DNA from: Manihot esculenta
Lineage: Eukaryota > Streptophyta > Magnoliopsida > Malpighiales > Euphorbiaceae
Length of the DNA stretch: 64,000 nt
NCBI RefSeq assembly: GCF_001659605.2
Contig: NC_035172.2
Span: 30,431,342-30,495,341 of the forward strand
Reading direction: 5' to 3'
A program made the position numbers and the translations under genes. Positions 55,205 to 64,000 of the stretch are shown piece by piece. Numbering within the stretch: position 1 is the stretch's first letter; each line of letters opens with the position of its first letter. A model generated the notes under the pieces. The model did no database searches, was not told the origin of the DNA, and was given only the letters and a program-made list of their open reading frames with translations.

Positions 55205-58200
55205 ATGCGACCCCAAGATCACCACCAGCAACCTCTACTGCTTAACCGAGGAGAAGAAGATAAGGAAGAAGCAGAGGAGGAACAGGAAGCTGCTTATGAT
55301 TCCGACGAGAAAGTCCACATCGTCGGAATCGATGTCGACTCTGATTCGGAGTACGCGCCTCCATTCTCATGGAGAAAGCTTTGGCTCTTCACTGGTCCCG
55401 GATTTTTAATGTCCATAGCGTTTCTTGATCCCGGTAATTTGGAGGGGGATCTTCAGGCTGGAGCAATTGCTGGGTATTCGTTACTCTGGCTTCTTTTGTG
55501 GGCCACGGCTATGGGGCTCCTTGTTCAGCTCCTTGCGGCTAGGCTCGGCGTGGCTACTGGGAGACATTTGGCAGAGCTGTGTCGAGAGGAGTATCCTTCG
55601 TGGGCTCGCATGGTGCTGTGGATTATGGCTGAGTTGGCTTTGATAGGAGCTGATATACAAGAGGTTATTGGAAGTGCAATTGCTATTAAGATTTTGAGTA
55701 ATGGGGTTTTGCCTTTATGGGCTGGGGTTATTATCACTGCTTGTGATTGGTAATTTTCTGAGCTTCCCATAAAAGTATACGAGTTTTGGATAACTTCTGT
55801 TGAATTTCATGCTTTTTGGGTCTTGCTTCTCAGGCTGAGCACTCCAAAGTTTTAAGTGTTTCCTGGCTTTTGAATTTCATGGTCTGGATGCATTTTAATC
55901 CCATTTTCAGGAGTTTAATGTTTGAAGTTTCAGCCTTTGTTTTAAAAATTTTTTTAACAAAATCTGGGGGTTTTATATTTTTATATACAAAAATTAGTTG
56001 GACTTTTGATGTTTAAGACTTTAATACTACTAGCGTGTATGGAATTATCATTATTAGAATGCTGTAGTAGCTTAAATTTACGTATTCACAAAATTAACCG
56101 ATCACTTCTAAATTCTTTCTTGAATTTGGTATTATAATCCTATACACATACATGGAATTTCTGTTGATAGCTAGGGAAACTGGGACCAAGATTGGAAAAC
56201 GTTGAAGGAAAAGAGAACTCCTTCCACAGCTAATATAAACTCAGTAGATCAGTACATCAAAATATATATATATATATATATTTTCCCTCAAATGATTGTA
56301 ACTTGGTTTTCTTAATTTAAATGCCATCTTAATTTTCCTCGTTGCCTCAGTAACTAGAACAGAAACTTTCGTATATTCTTTTGGTTTACCTTACTTTGTT
56401 TATAGACAAATTCAGTTCATTATGTTGATGCAGTTGGGTCATTGTTACAGTTTTATCTTCCTGTTTCTTGAGAATTATGGGGTGAGAAAACTGGAAGCAG
56501 TTTTTGCTGTTCTCATTGCTACAATGGCTCTCTCATTTGCTTGGATGTTTGGTGATGCAAAACCCAACGGCAAGGAGCTTCTTATGGGTGAGTATTACCT
56601 GAGAAGAAATTAAAATTTTAATATTCTCCCCCTCTCTGTCTCTGTATTTATCATCTATTTTGCTGCATTGTATCTAACATGCTGCAAATAAATTTTTGTA
56701 TTACAGGTATCCTAGTTCCTAAACTTAGCTCCAAAACAATACAACAGGCTGTTGGAGTTGTGGGTTGCATTATCATGCCTCATAATTTATTTTTGCATTC
56801 TGCTCTTGTACAGTCAAGGGATGTTGACCACACAAAGAAAGGCCGGGTTAAAGAAGCTCTCAGATACTACACCATAGAATCTACAATAGCTCTTATTGTA
56901 TCGTTCATTATCAATTTATTTGTCACAACCGTGTTCGCAAAAGGTTTTTATGGTACAGATCTGGCAAATAGTATTGGCCTTGTGAATGCTGGGCAATACC
57001 TTCAAGAGAAATATGGGGGTGGACTTTTCCCAATTTTATACATATGGGGTATTGGGCTATTAGCAGCTGGCCAGAGTAGCACAATTACTGGCACTTATGC
57101 AGGGCAGTTTATTATGGGAGGTTTCCTGAACCTGAGATTGAAAAAATGGCTCAGGGCATTGATCACCCGAAGCTGTGCAATTGTCCCTACTATGATTGTT
57201 GCACTTGTATTCGATACATCTGAGGACACACTGGATGTTCTAAATGAATGGCTAAATGTTCTTCAATCGATTCAGATTCCTTTTGCACTTATTCCTCTTC
57301 TTTGTTTGGTCTCCAAGGAGCAAATCATGGGAACTTTCAAAATTGGTTCTGTTCTTAAGGTATGTTGATGATTCCCATATTTGTTTTCATCATGATTCTT
57401 TAGATGACCACAGCTTGTCGAGTAACTGCAGCTTAAACTTTTCTAGTTTTTTAAAGATTTAATAGTTCTTTAAGAGTTGAATCCTCTGAAAATTCAGAAG
57501 TTGTGTATTTCGGGAACCTACCAACTTATTATCCATATTCAGAATTTCTAGAAACCAAGCAGTTCAAAAAAAAAAAAAAAAATCATACATGTGTAGATGC
57601 AGTAATATCCTTTGTTGTGAATCCACATTCGGGTACCATTATTGAATCAGCAAAACTCTACTGTATGACATGTCAAACTTAAAATGGCTGTGAAAAATCT
57701 GATGTGAGTTGGGTATTTGATGTACTTTGTGATGTGATTAGGGTATTTGAGAAAATTATTAAATCACAACAATTACAAAAAAAAAAAAAGGCTAAGCTCT
57801 TTACTTGCAAATTGTCTCCGTGACCATATTGTTTCCTATTTGACATCCTTATTGTTTTGGTAACTTGCATATGATATCTTCAACATCCCATTTGCCATGC
57901 AGCCAATGGATTCAGATAGGTCACGTCATCAATCACTGTTAGAACTGATCAACTTAGCATCTTGTTGATAATGTCATGATATACTTTTGGGATTTATCAA
58001 TGGCAATGATCGAATTCGTTCAACAGAACTATTTTGTTAAATGCAAAACATGAAACAGGTTACCATTAGCTTCAGGCCATCTGAGAAGTGGAATGGCTTT
58101 TGCTTGTTCCAGAACAATAGTTAATACTCAAGTCAAGTGTCCAATTACACTTAATATTACTTTCCTTCTGCCCTCCAGTTCAATGATTTGATGATTTGTC

Positions 58201-59010
58201 CATTATTTCCCCTGAAGGCTTTTCACTGGTCTTTGTGAAAATCTGTGTGCATCATTGCTTGTGCTTAGTCCAGCTCTGATTGTTGTCAGTATTATTCAAT
58301 TGTCAAATTAGTGATTTATACTTCGTGATTGCATTTGACATGCATGATATTGTGACTTACATCACTATAATGTCTTTGTAGTTCGACAACATTTCTTGCT
58401 GATAGCTTTTGCAAGTACTCGTATGCTTTGGAGGAGCCCTACAAAGACAATGAAATTTTATTAGGATGAAGCCCTAACCACGTAAAATTGAAGCTGTAAA
58501 ATCTCAGACAAATGGAGTTATCAACTAGATCTAGGCAAACTGATTATTCTTTGTTTATTTTCCTTAACTATTAGGTCTTCGTCTTTCTTTTGGAGAGGAA
58601 ACAGTGTGTTCTAAGTTGGAAACTATAACTTTTATCTTATCATATTATGTTTTGCAGTTCCTAGTTTCTTATTAGGTAGATGATCATCCATTTAACTCTC
58701 CTTGGTTTTGCTCCCAATAGTTTGCCTGCCTTGCTGCACAGTTCATGTTTTCTATCTAATTCTTGCGCATCACTTCAACATCTTTTTCTCTATGTAGATG
58801 GTATCGTGGCTCGTGGCAGGACTGGTGATAGTAATCAACGGTTATCTTCTGATCGACTTTTTCTCCAATGAAGTGAACGGAGTAATTTTTGCCACGGTGG
58901 TATGCATTTTCACTGGTGCATATGTAGCATTCATAGTTTACCTTGCTTCCAGGGGAATCACCTTTGCTTCATGGTGGGGTCCACCTAAACATGTAGAGGC
59001 AGTTGAGTAA
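55205..59010 (+). CDS. NRAMP3: NRAMP divalent metal transporter, NRAMP3/4-like, intact
   Basis: Four exons (55205-55749, 56451-56587, 56707-57359, 58798-59010) join in frame to 515 aa, close to Arabidopsis NRAMP3 (about 509). The family moves Fe2+, Mn2+ and other divalent metals with protons; NRAMP3 and NRAMP4 export iron and manganese from the vacuole. The N-terminus is acidic with a QQPLLLNR dileucine-type motif (about 8-15) like that used for tonoplast sorting of NRAMP3/4. The metal-binding DPGN is at 75-78 and the MPH of transmembrane segment 6 at 251-253. The transport signature [19 protein letters not shown] is at about 350. All introns are GT-AG, and intron 3 is 1.4 kb. No stop or frameshift was found. 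Assignment to the NRAMP3/4 group (as opposed to NRAMP2) is from memory, so treat the symbol as a best guess. Confidence 0.93.
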
Positions 59011-59814
59011 CCATCCCACAGTTGCAAAAAGTTTCAATCATACACCATATATTGTCACCAACACATTTGATAGATGGTCAAAGTGTAATTTGTCTGGAAT
59101 AACCTTTACATTTTCAAGCACAGAATTTACCTCTTGCATACTTCTGGGGCTAGCTGTGTACAAAATTCACTTACTGTACTTCTGGGTTTTTGCTTTGTAT
59201 CATAGAACTTCTAAAGTGTACCAATGACTGGAAGAAGCATGGCTTGCAAACTAAGCAGGCTTTTTCAATCTGCTGTGGTTGCCATACTGCAACTTTCATT
59301 GGTAGGTAAGGTTGCTTTATTTAACTCAGCTTTGAACTCTCCAATGAAATTAGATAGAGGATGTTTCCATTTGGTTTTTGCTTGCTTTTATTTTTGTAAC
59401 TGCTGCATCATCTTTACTCTTCTTTGGAATACACTTTTGTTTGCCTATACGAAGCTGTTGGGACGGTTCCGGTTCATTGAAGTATGAACCTGAACTGGGT
59501 CGTAAAACTCCTGATGATTCTGATTCGATTTGGTTTTGATCAAATCTAATGGCCTAGATTTTCTTCATCGTGTTTTGATTTTTCAAAGGAAAAATTCTAA
59601 TTTTGGTCTGAAACAAACCAGCTCGTTGAGTTATGGTTTGCGTCAACTCTAGATTTAACCAGTTCTGATTTCAATCTGTGGCCAGATCTTTATCAATTGT
59701 AATCAATATTTTAATTGTTTAATTTAGACTTGATGATCTGATATCCAGAAAATAGGGTTTTACAAGGGTTGAGTGAACTTAGTCCGAAAGGAGAATTTAT
59801 TTTTTTCCTTTGTC
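59011..59814. other. 3' UTR and spacer after NRAMP
   Basis: The first several hundred bases are of mixed composition and probably hold the NRAMP 3' UTR. Short open frames are not recognised as genes. Confidence 0.35.
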
Positions 59815-60170
59815 TGTGAGTGACGTGTAATCTTACTGTCACTGGGCCATCTCTACTTCATGCGTAATGGCCATTTAATTTCCCTGGCATGCATGCGGAT
59901 GGACCCACTACGCGAATGGGCGAATGGGCTGGCCATCTTCTCTCCTCTGGACTGAGGTGGGATTAAGACTGAAACTCAGGGGAGGTCTAACCTTGGGGCT
60001 GAAAGGACCGGGCAAGCCCGATTGGGAGGTCTTAGAGGGAGTCCGGTCCTAAGGCCGAGTGGGCTGGGCCTGATTCATGCGGGAGGCTTAAGGGCCTTCA
60101 AATAAAGGGTTTTAATTGTAGATTAGGTCTCAAACTGGAGTAGTAAAATCCAGCGGTCATCAAGATTAAT
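59815..60170. repeat. Dispersed repeat related to 2080-2430
   Basis: A GC-richer island that shares GACGTGTAA, GGCCATTTAATTTC and GCGGTCATCAAG in order with the left-edge repeat. No terminal structure was fixed; it may be a solo LTR relic of the left-edge Ty3 family. Confidence 0.35.
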
Positions 60171-63100
60171 TTTAAAAATTAATATTAATTATAACTAGAT
60201 TTTAATTGGAACAAATTTTATCGATAGTTAAATTATTATAAAAAAAATTAACACTAACCCATAATTTATAAAAAATATATTTTTATATTGATTATAATCT
60301 ACGTATCAATAAAATTTATATCTCAATATAATTTTTTAACTATAATTAATATTTATTTTTGAAATTAGTTTAAATTAAACAAAATTAAAAGTAGAGACTG
60401 TATTTAACAAAAAAAAAAGAAAAAAATTAACTATTTCTACTTATTTTGCCTTCAAATAATTTAACTTTTAAAGAAAAAGGAGCTTTCATTTCAAAAAAAA
60501 AAAAAAGAAAAAGGAGTTTTGTAGGAATAGGGAGGGGACAACAACTGTTTATGGACCAATGGTCCATTATCCCAATTCAACTCCTTCAAACCTAGACCTC
60601 CTGCAATTTTATGAATAACCCTCTAGCCTGAATTTTTTCCCCTCTTCCTTTCATCGTTAGATCACTATCCATGGCCATCAGTTGTTGGATCTGTTGCGTT
60701 TCCGAGTTGTTTATACTTTTGAATGCTTCTTTGACAAGTGTTGTGGTGATTGTTTGGCAGTGACGGCAATTCCCTGAACCGATCCTTTTAGCTAGTGTTT
60801 TGGTCTTGAGCCTTTGAACTTGATGGTTTAGCTAGTCTTTTGGGCCTAGTTCTATTGGCTTGATCCTCATATGGGGTTTCTTAATTTATTAATCTTGCAT
60901 TTAGGTCTAACCCTAATCTTTCTTAATGAATTTTTATCTTTAAGAAAAAAAAAATTATACTTTTGAAATTTTTTAAATGCCTATATCAAATACATTATTA
61001 TCTATTTTTCTTTTAAAAATTTTCATAATTTATTTTAAAGTTTGTGTTTTGAATTTTGAGAATATATTTGTAAATCACAGAGAGATACGAGAAAAGTAAA
61101 AATACCTCTTCGTCTAGTAATTTTGCAGATTAAAAAAATGAATTTACTTTTTTTTATTTCTTTTTCTTTCTCCTTTGTTGTATAATATTTATTTATATAA
61201 TATTTTAATTAAATTTATTAATTATTTTACTAATTTACTTAAAGTATTAATATCAAAATATTACATAAATAAATATTGAGAAGTTTGATAATTTTACAAA
61301 ATAATAAATTAATATAAAGTAATAATTAACCATAATTAATTTTATTGGTAAATATAATAGAATATTTTATTAATTCGTTATAAAAATAAGAGAGAAATAA
61401 AAAAATAAGAAAAAAAATATATATTTTTTTTAATTTGAAAACCTACTATACAGTTAAGGGAATTTTGCTAAGAGAAAATTAAAATTGAGATATTTTTGCA
61501 ATAAAATAAAATAGTGAGAGATGAATATGAAACTATCTTTATAATTGAGGGATATATAATTTCCAAAGTTTAAAAAAAAATAATTTAGGACCTATAATTT
61601 TAGACCATTCAATTAAATTTTAAAATAAAAATTTATCGGATAAATTTTTTTTGATATTTATCACTTTTCATATTTATATTTTAATTTTAAAATATTAAAT
61701 AATATAATTAATTCTTTTATATTTGTCTCAATTTTAATTATTTATTTTAATTAATTTTGATAAAAAATTTATAGTTATGTCATGTAAAATTATTTTTCAA
61801 AAGATCTATAAAATAAAAAAATTTAAATATTTACATTAATTTATATTTATATCTAAAATTTTAAATTTTAAATAATAAAATTAATTTTTTTTAATTTATT
61901 ACAATTATAATTAAGAGTATTAAATTAAATATTAAAAATTAATTACAAATTATAATATAATTTTTAAATTTTATATTAATAAACATACCGTCCTTTATTT
62001 TAAATTTTATATTAAAAATATATTTATTTTATATTTATCATACATAACATTAAATAAATATTTATTATAAATAAAATTTTCACTATATAAAATATCATTT
62101 ACAAATATTATATATTAAAATTTTTCATTTAAAATTTATATTCTATATATTTTTAACATATAAAAAATTATATATTTTAATATATAAAATAATATTCTTT
62201 ATAATTTTTATGAAAATTTAGATACATTAACTACGTCTCTTATAAATTATTTAAAATATTCAATATTTTATTTTGCTCTAAACTTTTAATATATATTAAT
62301 TTATTTATTAATTTAATAAAAACTATATTTCATATCAATAATATTAAATTAAATAAAATATTATATATTTTATACTATAATTGTTTATATTTTAAATTTT
62401 TATTAAACTATAATATATTATACAAATAGGGAGGAAAAGTAAATAATGAAGTAACCAAACATGACATTGATAAATAAAAATATGTACTTTAATGAATATT
62501 TTATTAGTCGATTAAAATTTTAAAATTATATTATAATTTTTTAATAATTTTTTGTATTTAATTTAGTATTATTAATTATAATCGTGAAAAATTAAAAAAG
62601 TTTATTTTTATTATTTAAAATTTAAAGTTTTGAATATAAATATAAATTAAAGTAAATGTTTAAAATTTTTTATTGAATAAATTTTTAAAAAAATAATTTT
62701 AAGTTAATATAAGTGGATTATAAATTTTTTTATTAAAATTAATTAATGTAAATAATTAAAATTGAGAGAGATATGAAAAAATTAATTTTATTGTACAAAA
62801 TTAAAATATAAATGTAAAAAATTGTTAAAATTATATGTTGATGCAAACAATAGCACCATGGCAATCCATGCCTGGTCAGAATTTTTGACGTCATTAATCG
62901 CTCTTATCCTTTAAATAAATACTAATATTATTAAACCACACTGGAAAAAAATATCATTAAATCACAGATATTCTAATTTTAATATAAAAGAAAAACCAAT
63001 ACCATTAAACCGCAGATACTCAAGATTTTTTTCTTAAAAAAGTTAATCTTAAAAAAAAAAATTATTAAACCACAGATTTTCTTTTCCAATAAAAATTAAT

Positions 63101-63304
63101 CTTAAACCACAAGGTAACTAAATGTAATTTTTTTACTTTTAATGAATTTTTCAAATCACATGATAAAAATAGTTAATATATTTAAAAAATCAAAATTATT
63201 ATTATATGAAAAAAATAAATTAATTGCATCCATATTCTAATTCTTATCTCAAATAAATAATTTTAATAGTTATCTTTTTATATTTATCTAATAGTTTTAT
63301 TTAA

Positions 63305-63305
<1 letters not shown>

Positions 63306-63373
<68 letters not shown>
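63306..63373. repeat. (TTA)n microsatellite
   Basis: About 22 uninterrupted TTA/ATT units, the longest simple repeat in the window. Confidence 0.95.
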
Positions 63374-63952
63374 GAAATCAAACATAATAAGTCACAGATA
63401 TAGTATTTATATTTAGAGCCGGTGAAATATTTATATTTAAAGGGTTAAAATATTTATTAATATAATATTTACACTTAATATGAATAAAATATATATTTAA
63501 TATAATTACATTAAATTAATTATAATTTAATTAGAATTAAATTTAGTAAAAAAATAATTTTAGTTTATTAAATTTTTATTTAATTAAATAAATAAAAAAA
63601 CTAACTTACTACTAAATGTAATAATTATTAAAAATAAATTTATATTTAATTTATTTCTATTTGAGAAATTAAAATTTTAAAGACAGTGATAGTTTAATTT
63701 AATCGCCATGCAAATTCTGAGAAGCTTCGACCCGGAGTCGTTTACTATTTTTCCGTGGTGGTGCTTAGCGTAGAACAATATCTAATGCTGGTCAATGAGA
63801 ATTCGAGAGGCGTATAGTCCACAAGGACCGTTTCAATGATTCCATTCAGAAAGTAACTAGGTCAATTGTACAAAATATTTAAAATTTTGTTTAAATTCTC
63901 AATTATATTATTTTTTTTAATTTTTTATAAAATAATTAAATTTTTAAATTAG

Positions 63953-63956
<4 letters not shown>

Positions 63957-63986
<30 letters not shown>
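63957..63986. repeat. (TA)n microsatellite
   Basis: About 14 TA units near the right edge. Confidence 0.9.
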
Positions 63987-63993
<7 letters not shown>

Positions 63994-64000
63994 ATTGATA

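Larger units (their letters stand above)
60171..64000. other. AT-rich spacer to the right edge
   Basis: No gene seen. It contains two clear microsatellites, listed separately, and many A/T runs. Confidence 0.5.

Noticed and set aside
57360..58797. Further coding exon within NRAMP intron 3
   Set aside because: Exons 3 and 4 join in phase and give a protein of the normal family length. The intron has no conserved NRAMP segment.

Overview
This is a plant nuclear window. The two clear host genes have spliced exons with GT-AG introns, and the spaces between genes are very AT-rich and packed with nested LTR retrotransposons and small DNA transposons. Gene content (GH3 acyl-amido synthetase, APD-like RING protein, NRAMP3/4-type metal transporter) indicates a eudicot. 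The style of the repeats would suit a Euphorbiaceae genome such as cassava or rubber tree, but that is an impression and not something the window proves. No bacterial features, rRNA, tRNA or CRISPR array were seen.

Layout. 1-2430: decayed Ty3-type gag/protease relic on the minus strand, running off the left edge. 2946-9475: a GH3 gene with two separate lesions, an in-frame TAA in exon 2 and an intact 4.5-kb Copia element (Copia-1, 4916-9432) inserted 12 codons before its stop. 9476-12740: AT-rich spacer. 12740-15977: internally deleted Copia relic (Copia-2, minus) containing a 1250-bp solo LTR. 16441-16960: 3' end of a LINE. 18157-19132: small RING gene resembling the C-terminal half of APD E3 ligases. 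19964-21899: hAT-like non-autonomous element carrying a 24-bp minisatellite.

23193-46567 is one large nest on the minus strand. An Athila/Tat-like Ty3 gag relic (25187-30831) is split by two solo LTRs, with an older relative of that LTR beside it. Next to it lies a third Copia (Copia-3, 31500-46567), split by a 635-bp Mutator-like element, a complete 9.9-kb Ty3 chromovirus (32864-42739) and an inverted solo LTR (43684-45914). All these insertions have target-site duplications that can be read directly. The chromovirus LTR (about 2.2-2.3 kb) is the most distinctive item: upstream of its TATA box it carries pairs of 15-nt GC-rich palindromes whose 20-bp and 92-bp spacing is the same in four copies.

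46568-52863 is AT-rich spacer. 52872-54204 is a second hAT-like element. 55205-59010 is an apparently intact four-exon NRAMP gene (515 aa), the only full-length intact host gene here. The rest is AT-rich with microsatellites and one repeat related to the left end of the window.

The genes do not form an operon or pathway. The organising principle is successive transposon insertion, and the order of events can be read from nesting and target-site duplications. I did not find a clearly new biological system; the best candidate for unusual biology is the palindrome architecture of the chromovirus LTR.
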